NCBI GenBank assembly: GCA_004558145.1
Contig: SFDQ01000004.1
Coordinates: 162,885 to 226,884, forward strand
Reading direction: 5' to 3'
Source: Oscillospiraceae bacterium
GTDB taxonomy: Bacteria; Bacillota_A; Clostridia; Oscillospirales; Ruminococcaceae
Length of the DNA: 64,000 nucleotides
The notes beneath the pieces are model-generated. The model saw only the letters and a program-made list of their open reading frames with translations. It was not told the origin of the DNA and made no database searches. Position numbers and translations under genes: made by a program. Below, in pieces: positions 24,901 through 32,741 of the stretch. Position 1 is the stretch's first letter; the number at the start of each line of letters is the position of its first letter.

Positions 24901-25094
24901 AGGGTCGCGATCTGGTCCGAAACATCCAGCAGCCAGTTCTGGGTGCGCTGCTCGGTGGCGTTCTGGATCGCGAAGCCGTTCATCAGGAACAGCGTGCCGG
25001 TCACCAGGATCGCAATGCTCAGACCCAGCATCGTCAGGAACATGCCCCTGCGATACTGATTGATGGTCTGTTCGTGTTTCATCCTCTTCACCAT
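21945..25094 (-). CDS. Membrane c-di-GMP enzyme: extracellular sensor, degenerate GGDEF, EAL, active-type GGDEF
   Basis: 1049 aa. Transmembrane helices at about 18-40 and 283-304 flank a dCache-like extracellular sensor. Residues about 312-475 are a GGDEF domain with a ruined signature (RASADLF, 389-395). Residues about 485-735 are an EAL phosphodiesterase domain with EAL at 517-519, NLSRQN, ELTET, DDFGSGYSS and AEGVE intact. A PAS-like segment follows, then a GGDEF domain with RFGGDEF (955-961) and an RxxD inhibitory site (RHSD, 948-951). It could both make and degrade c-di-GMP, probably controlling the pilus genes downstream. Start uncertain (25094 or 25082). Confidence 0.92.
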   Translation of the reverse strand: MVKRMKHEQTINQYRRGMFLTMLGLSIAILVTGTLFLMNGFAIQNATEQRTQNWLLDVSDQIATLVDSRLSQSMESMNIIRDSAVLLDEDALPEFLARKASVSGFDELYLAANTTEAEEWIRERCSALAGDDVVHAGTTQLIMSREPALGIYYSCGETAEESVLLGVKNASLLTSMLSTQSFNGEGTSRVITRDGELLAAGESNELSTLLRDTWLNGTEEERAQFSQMYDDIHAGQAGVTKIEKDGTGVLVSYIPLVANDWYVLTIIPADLLGKTIDPLVTENLWLTLLLGVVFGGVLIAMTILRRRYQSSLEYMAFVDPLTGGKSDARFRYDASLLLEKSSNYTLVSADMQGFKLVNSIYGIEEGNRTLRYLYNTLESCLRPGELITRASADLFYLLLEGQDKQEIVQRLQDMYKKVNAFNVDLENPYYLELRFGADMAQPGENDVTVMEERSSTARKIGEKMHGECTFYDAEWQRVQLEEKEMINWLDTSLRAGDFKVYYQPKVRLEDRRVSGAEALIRWQHPKRGMISPAVFVPVLEKYRFITRIDQFVFEQVCRDLARWKQEGRELCVVSVNLSRQNLDSPDFLEKYQTIRDKYKVDRGLIEFELTETILLDDPQGVRHLIDRMHEAGFGCSLDDFGSGYSSLGLLNQLNVDAIKLDRSFFVGDNDSRRGRRVVESIMKMAGKLHINTVAEGVENMEQVRHLRHAACDTVQGYVFFRPMPVEEFENAGWENGRLSCVDPEGALLSPQAAEWAEDKKRGSIVTFQYRPDTGSIRFSAAFSPVMEGRTEFPDAIAFLRSSGLLNENDEEDFLDMVGRCARDEIPWVEGTVRICVSDGGYEWMELHLQREESESGAVIEGVLVNTANWRNELDRWKEQANRDGLTGLYNRTYFERNVHERLTKGKLTCGALIFIDVDDFKKANDALGHMVGDDILRCIAQRIQSVFRHSDVVARFGGDEFVVFVSNVTREVLENRLERLCNMFRNPYRNGDIHYQIMGSIGASLFPEHGSDYDALLANADAALYEAKRRGKNQYRIFHGEGPGATSHT

Positions 25095-25218
25095 CCCGCG
25101 GTGCGGGCAATGCCGCCCGCGTCAATTCTGCAATTATTTCTTATTTTAGCACACAAAGCCTTTTATGACAACATCTCTCCCCGCCCGCGGCACAGCGCGA
25201 ACGGCGATGACGCATGAG

Positions 25219-25247
25219 AAAAGCCCAGCCGGCCGGCTGAGCTTTTT
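25219..25247. terminator. Bidirectional terminator-like hairpin
   Basis: AAAAGCCCAGCCGG (25219-25232) pairs with CCGGCTGAGCTTTT (25233-25246) with one mismatch and T-runs on both strands. It separates the tRNA-Arg unit from the c-di-GMP gene. Confidence 0.7.
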
Positions 25248-25324
25248 CGAGCGGAACAGCGCCCGCCGCCCCCGCACGGGCAGGGGCGGACCGCGGCGGA
25301 ACAGGCGTGTCCGCGGCTTTTCAC

Positions 25325-25364
25325 AAAAAGGTCGCCGCAAGCGATTCACAAGCTTGCGGCGACC
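25325..25364 (-). terminator. Terminator after tRNA-Arg(CCG)
   Basis: GTCGCCGCAAGC (25331-25342) and GCTTGCGGCGAC (25352-25363) form a perfect 12-base stem; on the minus strand CTTTTTGTG follows. Confidence 0.88.
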
Positions 25365-25365
25365 T

Positions 25366-25442
25366 TGGTGCGCCCGACTGGATTCGAACCAGCGGCCTTC
25401 CGGGTCGGAGCCGAACGCTCTATCCAACTGAGCTACGGACGC
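25366..25442 (-). tRNA. tRNA-Arg (anticodon CCG)
   Basis: A 77-base cloverleaf. GCGTCCG and CGGGCGC form the acceptor arm (one G-U pair), the anticodon loop CTCCGAC gives CCG, which reads the CGG arginine codon common in this GC-rich DNA, and the T-loop TTCGAAT is intact. CCA is encoded. It starts 47 bases after the argS stop on the same strand, with no minus-strand terminator between. Confidence 0.96.
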
Positions 25443-25448
25443 ATGGGA

Positions 25449-25484
25449 AGAGCGCCCCGCTCCTTGGCGGAGCGCTCTGTTTTT
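25449..25484. repeat. Hairpin between argS and tRNA-Arg
   Basis: AGAGCGC (25449-25455) pairs with GCGCTCT (25472-25478), with inner GCTCC/GGAGC pairing. The T-run is on the plus-strand side only, so on the minus strand it should not terminate; it may be a processing structure in an argS-tRNA transcript. Confidence 0.5.
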
Positions 25485-25489
25485 GGTTG

Positions 25490-27148
25490 TTACATGGACT
25501 GGGGAGCATCGACGCCCAGCAGATCCAGAGCGTTGCGCAGGGTGGTCTTCAGGGCGAGGACCAGGCCCAGGCGCTGGTTGGTCAGCTCGGGGTCGTCGGG
25601 GTTGTTCACATGCACCACGTTGTAGTAGCTGTGGTACAGCTTCACCAGAGACAGAATGTACTCCGCAATGGTGTTGGGCTTGCGGGTCTTGGCAGCCTTG
25701 GCCACGGTGCCGGGGAACTCGCCGATCATCTTCAGCAGCTGCAGCTCCTTCTCGTTGGTGAGCCGGTCATAGCTGTCCTCACGATGGAACTCGGGGATCT
25801 CCGGGTTGCGCAGGATGGAGCACATACGGGAGTGAGCGTACTGCGCGTAGTAGACAGGGTTGTCGTAGTTCTTGGCAGAAGCCTGCTTGATGTCGAAGTC
25901 CATCTGGGTGGTGATGTCCTTGGAGACGAAGAACCAGCGGGCGGCATCCACGCCCACGTCCTCGCACAGCTCGCGCAGGGTGATGGCGTTGCCGGTACGC
26001 TTGCTCATCTTGACCTCGACGCCGTCCTCCACCATGCGGACCATCTGGATGAGCTCCACAGACAGGGTGCCCTTGGGATAGCCCAGAGCGGTGAGGGCCG
26101 CCTGCATACGGGTCACATAGGAGTGGTGGTCAGCGCCCCACAGGTTGACCATGACGGGGTAGCCGCGCTCCATCTTGTAGACGTGGTTGGCGATGTCCGG
26201 GGTGAGGTAGGACAAGGTGCCGTCGCTCTTGCGCAGCACGCGGTCCTTGTCGTCGCCGTAGTCGGTGCTCTTGAACCACAGAGCGCCGTCCTTCTCGTAC
26301 AGCAGGCCCTTGTCGTCCATCATCTTCAGGCAGTCCTTGATGCGCTTCATATCGTTCTGATAGAAGAAGGTCTCGTGCATCCAGGAGGTGATGTTCACGC
26401 GGTAGAGCTTCAGGTCGCGGTCGATCTTGGCCAGCTCGCGGTCGATGCCCTGCTGCATGAAGTAGTGCAGGCGCTCGTTGGCGTCGGCGGTCAGCCACTT
26501 GTCGCCGTCTTCCTTGGCGATGTCCTGGGCGATCTGCTTCACGTCGTCGGCGTGGTAGCCGTTCTCGGGCAGGGGGTACTCCTTGCCGAAGTACTCGAAG
26601 TAACGGGACACCAGGGACTCGCCCAGCATGACGATCTGGTTGCCGGCGTCGTTCACATAGAACTCACGCAGCACGTCGTAGCCGCTCTTTTCCAGCAGGC
26701 GGCAGATGGAGTCGCCCCAGGCGGCGTTGCGGGCATGGCCGCAGTGCAGGTCGCCGGTGGGGTTGGCAGACACCCATTCCACCAGGATGCGCACGCCCTT
26801 GCCGGATTCGTTCTGGCCGTAGTTGTCGCCCTGGTCCAAGACCTGGTTGATCAGGCTGGTCAGCGCTTCGCTGCTCAGCTTGAAGTTGATGAAGCCGGGC
26901 TTCGCCACCATGACGGACTCGGCCTCGGGCAGCAGCTCGCGCAGCTTTGCCGCAATGGCCTCGGCGATCTCCACAGGGTTCTTGTGCAGCTCGCGGGCCA
27001 GCTTCATGGCAACGCCGGTGGCGTAGTCGCCATTGTCCTTGTTGCGGGGAACTTCCACCACCAGGGTGTCGGGACCCACGTCCAGGCCGTAGACTTCCTT
27101 CACGGCCTGTTTGGTAACGTCATAGATTTTTCCTTCGAAATTGCTCAT
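25490..27148 (-). CDS. argS: Arginyl-tRNA synthetase
   Basis: 552 aa, class I. An N-terminal additional domain with GNYATG-like DNGDYATGVAMKLA is followed by the HIGH-type motif NPTGDLHCGHARNAAWGD (near residue 125) and a KMSKS-type VKMSKRTGNAI (near residue 355). The C-terminal DALR anticodon-binding domain runs from about 420. It charges tRNA-Arg. The stop is 47 bases from a cognate tRNA-Arg(CCG) on the same strand, and argR lies 54 bases upstream, so an argR-argS-tRNA transcript is possible. Confidence 0.96.
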   Translation of the reverse strand: MSNFEGKIYDVTKQAVKEVYGLDVGPDTLVVEVPRNKDNGDYATGVAMKLARELHKNPVEIAEAIAAKLRELLPEAESVMVAKPGFINFKLSSEALTSLINQVLDQGDNYGQNESGKGVRILVEWVSANPTGDLHCGHARNAAWGDSICRLLEKSGYDVLREFYVNDAGNQIVMLGESLVSRYFEYFGKEYPLPENGYHADDVKQIAQDIAKEDGDKWLTADANERLHYFMQQGIDRELAKIDRDLKLYRVNITSWMHETFFYQNDMKRIKDCLKMMDDKGLLYEKDGALWFKSTDYGDDKDRVLRKSDGTLSYLTPDIANHVYKMERGYPVMVNLWGADHHSYVTRMQAALTALGYPKGTLSVELIQMVRMVEDGVEVKMSKRTGNAITLRELCEDVGVDAARWFFVSKDITTQMDFDIKQASAKNYDNPVYYAQYAHSRMCSILRNPEIPEFHREDSYDRLTNEKELQLLKMIGEFPGTVAKAAKTRKPNTIAEYILSLVKLYHSYYNVVHVNNPDDPELTNQRLGLVLALKTTLRNALDLLGVDAPQSM

Positions 27149-27202
27149 ACAGGTACTTTCCTCCCAAATGAACGAGTTTGCGATATCCGGGGCGGGAAAG
27201 GC

Positions 27203-27667
27203 TCAGGCCTTTCTTGCCACCAGTTCTTCCAGCGTTTTGCACATGTCGTCCGCTTCCTGCGGACCTCGCATGACCACCAGCACCGTGTTGTTGCCGGGCA
27301 CGCGGCCCACCAGGCGCTCGCTGTCGTCCAGCACATCCACACAGGTGCAGATCGCTTTGGCCATGCCCGGAAGGGTCTTGATCACGATGAAATTGTCGAC
27401 CTTGTCAAAGGAACAGATGCCCAGACGGGCGATGCTCGTCAGCTTGTCCTTGTTCTCGCTGACGGCGTCCAGCGCATTGACCGCATAGCGGGACGCGCCG
27501 CCCGGTACGCTGGATTTATACAAATGCAGAGCCCGGATGTCCCGGGACAGGGTGGCCTGGGTACAGTGGAACCCCCGCTGCCGCAGGAGCTCCATCAGCT
27601 GCTGCTGAGTCTCCACGGGCTGCGTGAGGATCAGTTCCAGTATCATTTTCTGGCGTTCTTCCCTCAT
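27203..27667 (-). CDS. argR: ArgR/AhrC-family arginine regulator with altered effector site
   Basis: 154 aa. Winged HTH with TQATLSRDIRALHLYK (residues 37-52), then the oligomerisation and arginine-binding domain. In E. coli ArgR and B. subtilis AhrC the effector loop reads GDDT, whose aspartates contact arginine. Here residues 125-128 are GNNT, with both aspartates replaced. The GTDVxV-like LDDSERLVGRVPGNN region is otherwise conserved. It may respond weakly or not at all to arginine, or need a partner. Located among arginine deiminase, argS and tRNA-Arg genes. Confidence 0.92.
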   Translation of the reverse strand: MREERQKMILELILTQPVETQQQLMELLRQRGFHCTQATLSRDIRALHLYKSSVPGGASRYAVNALDAVSENKDKLTSIARLGICSFDKVDNFIVIKTLPGMAKAICTCVDVLDDSERLVGRVPGNNTVLVVMRGPQEADDMCKTLEELVARKA

Positions 27668-27827
27668 GGGGTACCTCCACGGCCTTCTCTCGCGGCCAGG
27701 TCAACGATGGACCATTGCAAGAAATGCACTCGTTCGATATAGATTATCACAGAAAACGAGGAATGTCCATGCACAATAGATTCAAAAAATTGCATATTGT
27801 TGCATCCCAAGCCCAAAAAGGGACGTT

Positions 27828-29135
27828 TTACTCCTCTTCTTCGGGCTTGCGGGTGGTTTTTTTCTTGGTTTTGCCTGTTTCGCTGCCGTCGGATTTTTGC
27901 AGCGTGATGCGGTTGCGGAAGTCCGAGGGGGTCATCCCCTTGTACTTGAAGAAGTTGATGTTGAAGGTCTTGATGTTGTTGTATCCCACCTCGAAGGCCA
28001 CGTCGATGACGTAGTAATCGGTGGAGGCCAGCAGCTCGCAGGCGCGGTTGATGCGCACGAAGTTGAGCAGCGCCTCGAAGTTCATGGTGGAGTAATAGAG
28101 CATCAGGCGGTTCATCTCGGCCACCGAGATGCCGAACTTGGACGCCACCTCGCCGGCGCTCAGTTTTTCCTGGGCGTAGTTCTGGTGGATGTAGTCCGCG
28201 ATTTCAAAGGCGATGTTTTTGTTGGTGCGGTTGAACTTGGTCTTGGACTTGCCGTAGATCTTGCGGAATTTGATGGGGGTCACACCCACCTTGGAGGTGA
28301 AGTGCTTGGAGAGATGGGAGGCATCCACAAAGCCGGTGAGGGCGGCGATCTCGTCCAGGGTCAGGTCAGTGTAGACCAAAAAGTCGGAGACCTTTTCGAT
28401 GCGGATGCTGGTGAGAAGTTTGGTGAAGGTGGTGCCGGTGATGTCGGAGATACGCTTGGAGAGCGTGGACTCGGAGATGAAGAAGGCCCCGGCCACGCTG
28501 CTGAGGGTGAGTTTTTCGGTGGCGTGGGCATAGATGTAGCTGAGGATGGTGTTCTCCTGGGAAATGCCCTTTTCGTAGTCCTTTTCGCCCCGGACGGCCA
28601 TCACGTACCGCCGGTACAAAATCATCAGTTCGATCAGTTTGTTGGTGACGTACAGCTGGCTCAAAGGCTGCGCTGTGGGGGCGCTGTGGGTGGACTCCAC
28701 GCCCAGTTCGGCGCGCAGCTGCTCTGCCAAAAGGTCGATGTAGTCTGTCTGGATGGAGTCCAGATAGGCCACCGGCTCCATGGACAAAAACTGCAGCAGC
28801 TCGGAGCTGTCTTCTTCCAGACCGGATACACCCTTCAGAACGGAGTTTATGTACTGATAGTCGTAGACGATCCGCATCAGCTGGATGGGCGCGGTCACCT
28901 CGGTGATCTCCGAGATGGTCCAGGGGGTGATGGCCACCAGCATGTTGGGCCGGATGTCATAGCGCACGCCGCTGATCTCGATGACGCCCTTGCCCTTTTT
29001 GATGTACAAAAAGCGGGCGGACTGGTGGATCAGGGGCTTGGTGGCCGCCTGGATGGCCTCGTAGTCAAAGGAGCAGATCGTGACCGGATCGTATGCGTCG
29101 GAAAGATTCTCCTGAAGGGTTATCAGTCTGTTCAA
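27828..29135 (-). CDS. AraC-family regulator with two HTH modules
   Basis: 435 aa. Residues about 25-110 are a cupin-like AraC ligand domain (ARFLYIKKGKGVIEISGVRY). Residues about 195-300 form one AraC DNA-binding module (LTLSSVAGAFFISESTLSKR, LTLDEIAALTGFVDASHLSK). Residues about 315-415 form a second (LSAGEVASKFGISVAEMNRL, VIDVAFEVGYNNIKTFN). The C-terminus is a Lys/Glu tail. A duplicated AraC module is uncommon. It lies between the arc-yfcC operon and argR, same strand, so it is a candidate activator of arginine catabolism or of the fructosamine genes. Confidence 0.88.
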   Translation of the reverse strand: MNRLITLQENLSDAYDPVTICSFDYEAIQAATKPLIHQSARFLYIKKGKGVIEISGVRYDIRPNMLVAITPWTISEITEVTAPIQLMRIVYDYQYINSVLKGVSGLEEDSSELLQFLSMEPVAYLDSIQTDYIDLLAEQLRAELGVESTHSAPTAQPLSQLYVTNKLIELMILYRRYVMAVRGEKDYEKGISQENTILSYIYAHATEKLTLSSVAGAFFISESTLSKRISDITGTTFTKLLTSIRIEKVSDFLVYTDLTLDEIAALTGFVDASHLSKHFTSKVGVTPIKFRKIYGKSKTKFNRTNKNIAFEIADYIHQNYAQEKLSAGEVASKFGISVAEMNRLMLYYSTMNFEALLNFVRINRACELLASTDYYVIDVAFEVGYNNIKTFNINFFKYKGMTPSDFRNRITLQKSDGSETGKTKKKTTRKPEEEE

Positions 29136-29185
29136 AATGCATCACCTTCGCCTTTTCTGAGAGTTTGCAGAAAGAAACAGGAAAG

Positions 29186-29216
29186 ACCGGCCGTATACGC
29201 GGGATATACGGCCGGT
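29186..29216 (-). terminator. Hairpin after the arcABC-yfcC operon
   Basis: ACCGGCCGTATA (29186-29197) and TATACGGCCGGT (29205-29216) form a perfect 12-base stem. On the minus strand CTTTCCTGTTTCTTTC follows, a moderately T-rich tail. Confidence 0.65.
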
Positions 29217-29261
29217 TTTCCTATGAAATGAGGGAGTAAGATTTACTTGCTCAGAGCATCA

Positions 29262-30707
29262 TCAGCTCAGCACGAGCATAGCCACAGTCAGGACCACGCC
29301 GGCGACCACAGCGATGATGGCCAGGAGCTTGCCAGCCCACTTCAGCCAGGTCTCGTAGGGCACGCGGGCCAGAGCCAGACCGCCCATGATGAAGCCGCAG
29401 GTGGGGGTGAACAGGTTGACCAGACCGTTGGCAGCGACGTTGATCATGATGGAAGTCTCCACGGACCAGCCCATGCCGGCAACGATCGGCGAAACGATCG
29501 GGGCGGACAGGCTCGCCAGGCCGGAGGAGGAAGGAACCAGGAAGCTCAGGCCGATGTGGAGCAGGTAGTCCAGAGCGCCGAAGGCAGGAGCCGGCAGGCC
29601 GGAAGCGGACAGCGCGGTGACGGAAGCCTCGACCAGCCAGGTGCCCAGGCCGGTGGTGCTCATGATAACGGTGGTGGCGCGGGCCAGAGCGATGACCAGG
29701 TTGACGCTGATCATGTCGGCGAAGCCGGCCACGATGCAGGGCATCAGCTTGCTCTTGTCTTCCAGACCGATCAGGCCGATCAGCAGGCCCATGAGCAGGA
29801 ACCAGGTGGCGGCGTCATCGAACCACCAGTCGCCGAAGCCGTTGCCGGTGAGCCAGTGAGAGAAGCTCAGGGTGTTGTAGATGCCCTCGTTCAGGGAGCC
29901 CCAGGGGATGAAGCCCAGGATCATGACCACGAAGGAGAGGCCGAAGACCACGAGCACGCCCTTCTGGCGGCCGGTGAGCTTCACGTTGGCGTCGATCTCA
30001 GTGGAAGAGCCGTAAGCCTTTTTGCACTCGTCCAGCTGATCGGCGGTCAGGATGGAGCCTTTGCCCTCCTTGACCTTCTTGGCGTAACGGGTAACGAACA
30101 GTGCGGAGATGAAGTAGGTGGCCAGCCACAGGATGATGGCCTCGACGTACACGATGCCCATGTTCACTTCCACGCCGGCAGCGGCAACAGCAGCGCCGGT
30201 GGCGAAGGGGTTGATGGTGGAGCCGAGAACACCGGAGCCGGCGCCCAGCAGAACCGTCGCGGCGCCGACCAGCGGGTCGAAGCCGGCAGCCATCATGGTG
30301 GCAGCGAGCAGGATGTAGAAACCAACGGTCTCCTCACCCATGCCGTATGTAGTGCCGCCCACAGAGAACAGGAACATCAGGATCCAAACCAGAGCCAGCT
30401 CTTTGCCGTGGAGTTTTTTCACCAGCACATGGATGCCGGTCTCCAGAGCGCCGGTGGCGTTCAGGATGGAAAGGAAGGCGCCAAGGCAGAACACGAAGCC
30501 GATAACGTCGCCGGCGTCATGCCAGCCGCCGATGGGAGCCATCAGGATGTCGCTGAGGCTCGCACCGACCACGGCGACCTGCTCACCGGTCTCAGCGTCG
30601 GTGTAGGTCTGACCGCTGGCCAGCCAGGTGGCGGCGGACACGAGCAGAAGCACAACGATCAGGATCGCAAATGTGCTTAGCGAACGGCGTTTTTTCTTGT
30701 TGCCCAT
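29262..30707 (-). CDS. yfcC: YfcC-family transporter, probable arginine/ornithine exchanger
   Basis: 481 aa with about twelve transmembrane helices. The family motifs SVGGTTYGMGEETVGFY (near residue 118), GSGVLGSTINPFATG (near residue 155) and LVPSSSGLASLSAP (near residue 400) form the symmetric re-entrant loops seen in YfcC/DcuC-like carriers. Basic N-terminus GNKKKRR. It is the fourth gene of arcA-arcB-arcC-yfcC, in the position where other bacteria have the arginine-ornithine antiporter ArcD, so that exchange is the likely job. A paralogue lies at 34514-35938. Confidence 0.9.
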   Translation of the reverse strand: MGNKKKRRSLSTFAILIVVLLLVSAATWLASGQTYTDAETGEQVAVVGASLSDILMAPIGGWHDAGDVIGFVFCLGAFLSILNATGALETGIHVLVKKLHGKELALVWILMFLFSVGGTTYGMGEETVGFYILLAATMMAAGFDPLVGAATVLLGAGSGVLGSTINPFATGAAVAAAGVEVNMGIVYVEAIILWLATYFISALFVTRYAKKVKEGKGSILTADQLDECKKAYGSSTEIDANVKLTGRQKGVLVVFGLSFVVMILGFIPWGSLNEGIYNTLSFSHWLTGNGFGDWWFDDAATWFLLMGLLIGLIGLEDKSKLMPCIVAGFADMISVNLVIALARATTVIMSTTGLGTWLVEASVTALSASGLPAPAFGALDYLLHIGLSFLVPSSSGLASLSAPIVSPIVAGMGWSVETSIMINVAANGLVNLFTPTCGFIMGGLALARVPYETWLKWAGKLLAIIAVVAGVVLTVAMLVLS

Positions 30708-30753
30708 ACTATTTCTCCTCTTTTCGTAAAGCGATTTTTACTATTTCGGAAGA

Positions 30754-31692
30754 TTACGGTTTGATGATGGTACCGGTTTTCCCTTCCAGAGCGTCCGCCG
30801 CCCGGGCAAGGGAGGTGATGAGCGCAACACCGCCGTTGGTGTTGCCTTTGACAAATTCCATGCAGGACTGCACCTTGGGCAGCATGCTGCCGGGCGCGAA
30901 CTGCTTCTGGCCGATGTACTCCTCGGCCTCGGCCAGCGTCATGGAGGGAAGCTCCTGCTGGTCGGGCTTGTTGAAGTTGATGCACACGCGGTCCACAGCG
31001 GTGAGGATGATCAGCTCGTCAGCCTTCACGTCCCGGGCCAGCAGAGCGCTGGCACGGTCCTTGTCGATGACGGCCGCCACACCCTTGAGGCCGGTCTCGG
31101 TCTCCACCACGGGGATGCCGCCGCCGCCCACCGTGATCACGATGGCGCCGGCAGACACCAGCTGCTCCACCACGTCCAGCTCAACGATGCGCTGAGGAAT
31201 GGGGGAAGGAACGACCCGGCGGTAGCCTCGGCCGGAGTCCTCCACAAAGATGAAGCCCTTCTCAGCGGCGATGGCGTCGGCCTCTTCCTTGGTGTAGAAG
31301 CTGCCCACGGGCTTGGTGGGTTTGGCAAAACCGGGATCCTTCTCGTCCACGACCACCTGGGTGACCACGGTGGCGCAGGGCTTATGGATGCCGCGGGCGT
31401 TCAGCTCGGCCTGGATGGCCTGCTGCAGGTGATAGCCGATGTAGCCCTGGGTCATGGCGCCGCACTCGGGGAACGGCATATACGGGGTGTTGCCGCCCTT
31501 GTTGGCGGAAAACTCCATGGCCAGGTTGATCATGCCCACCTGGGGGCCGTTGCCGTGGCCGATGATGACCTCGTAGCCTTTTTCCACCAGGTCCACGATG
31601 GGCTTGGCGGTCTCCTGCACCAGCTTCAGCTGCTCTTCGGGGGTATTTCCAAGGGCGTTGCCCCCCAGCGCCACTACGATTCTCTTACCCAT
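30754..31692 (-). CDS. arcC: Carbamate kinase
   Basis: 312 aa, amino-acid kinase fold. Motifs: VVALGGNALGN at the N-terminus, GHGNGPQVGMI near residue 45, FVEDSGRGYRRVVPSPIPQ near residue 150 and ITVGGGGIPVV near residue 190. It converts carbamoyl phosphate and ADP to carbamate and ATP, the energy-yielding step of the arginine deiminase pathway. Starts four bases after the arcB stop. Confidence 0.96.
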   Translation of the reverse strand: MGKRIVVALGGNALGNTPEEQLKLVQETAKPIVDLVEKGYEVIIGHGNGPQVGMINLAMEFSANKGGNTPYMPFPECGAMTQGYIGYHLQQAIQAELNARGIHKPCATVVTQVVVDEKDPGFAKPTKPVGSFYTKEEADAIAAEKGFIFVEDSGRGYRRVVPSPIPQRIVELDVVEQLVSAGAIVITVGGGGIPVVETETGLKGVAAVIDKDRASALLARDVKADELIILTAVDRVCINFNKPDQQELPSMTLAEAEEYIGQKQFAPGSMLPKVQSCMEFVKGNTNGGVALITSLARAADALEGKTGTIIKP

Positions 31693-31696
31693 AGTC

Positions 31697-32689
31697 TTAC
31701 TTCAGAGTCGCGTACATCACAGCCTTGATGGTGTGCATACGGTTCTCAGCCTCGTTGAACTGACGGGCCTGTTTGCCCAGGAACACGTCGTCGGTGACTT
31801 CCATGGCGGGCAGGCCGAACTTCTTGTAGATGTCCTGGCCAACGGTGGTCTCCAGGTCATGGAAGGAGGGCAGGCAGTGCAGGAAGATGGCGGTGGGCTT
31901 GGCCATGGCCATCAGTTCCTTGTTCACCTGGTAGGGCAGCAGGAGCTTGATGCGCTCGGCCCAGATCTCGTCGGGCTCGCCCATGGAGACCCAGATGTCG
32001 GTGTAGACGATGTCGCAGTTCTCGGCGCCCTTCTTGACGTCGTCGGTGAACTCCAGCACGGCGCCGGTCTCAGCGGCAACGGCCTGGCACTTCTCGACCA
32101 GCTCGGGAGAAGGCATCAGGTCCTTGGGACCGCAGGCGCAGAAGTGCATGCCCAGCTTGGCGCTGACGACCATCAGAGAGTTGGCCACGTTGTTGCGGGC
32201 GTCGCCGAAGAAGGTCAGCTTGCGGCCGCGCAGATCGCCGAACTCCTCGCGGGCGGTCATGATGTCAGCCAGCATCTGGGTGGGATGGAACATATCGGTC
32301 AGGCCGTTCCACACGGGCACGCCGGAGTAACGGGCCAGATCCTCGACCACGGACTGCTTGAAGCCGCGGTACTCGATGCCGTCGTACATACGGCCCAGAA
32401 CCTTGGCGGTGTCGGCCAGGGATTCCTTCTTGCCCATCTGGGAAGAACCGGGATCCAGGAAGGTCACGCCCATGCCCAGGTCGCGGGCGCCCACTTCGAA
32501 GGCGCAGCGGGTGCGGGTGGAGGTCTTCTCGAACAGCAGGACGACCTGCTTGCCGGTCAGCCACTTGTGCTCAACACCGTTGTTCTTCATCCGCTTGAAC
32601 TCGGCGGACAGGTCCAGCAGGTAGTTGATCTCTTCGGGGGTGAAGTCCAGCAGGGTCAGGAAGCTGCGGCCTCTAATGTTGATTCCCAT
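31697..32689 (-). CDS. arcB: Ornithine carbamoyltransferase (catabolic)
   Basis: 330 aa. The carbamoyl-phosphate loop STRTRCAFEV (near residue 56), the HPTQMLADI motif (near residue 138) and HCLPSFHD (near residue 270) are all intact. In the arginine deiminase route it splits citrulline to ornithine and carbamoyl phosphate. Placement between arcA and arcC supports the catabolic rather than biosynthetic role. Confidence 0.96.
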   Translation of the reverse strand: MGINIRGRSFLTLLDFTPEEINYLLDLSAEFKRMKNNGVEHKWLTGKQVVLLFEKTSTRTRCAFEVGARDLGMGVTFLDPGSSQMGKKESLADTAKVLGRMYDGIEYRGFKQSVVEDLARYSGVPVWNGLTDMFHPTQMLADIMTAREEFGDLRGRKLTFFGDARNNVANSLMVVSAKLGMHFCACGPKDLMPSPELVEKCQAVAAETGAVLEFTDDVKKGAENCDIVYTDIWVSMGEPDEIWAERIKLLLPYQVNKELMAMAKPTAIFLHCLPSFHDLETTVGQDIYKKFGLPAMEVTDDVFLGKQARQFNEAENRMHTIKAVMYATLK

Positions 32690-32741
32690 TGTGTAATTTC
32701 CTCCTTAAGGAAAGTATAGATTGATTTTTCTGATGTTTTTG

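Noticed and set aside
25449..25484. Terminator between argS and tRNA-Arg
   Set aside because: The T-run is on the plus-strand side only, so it would not stop minus-strand transcripts.
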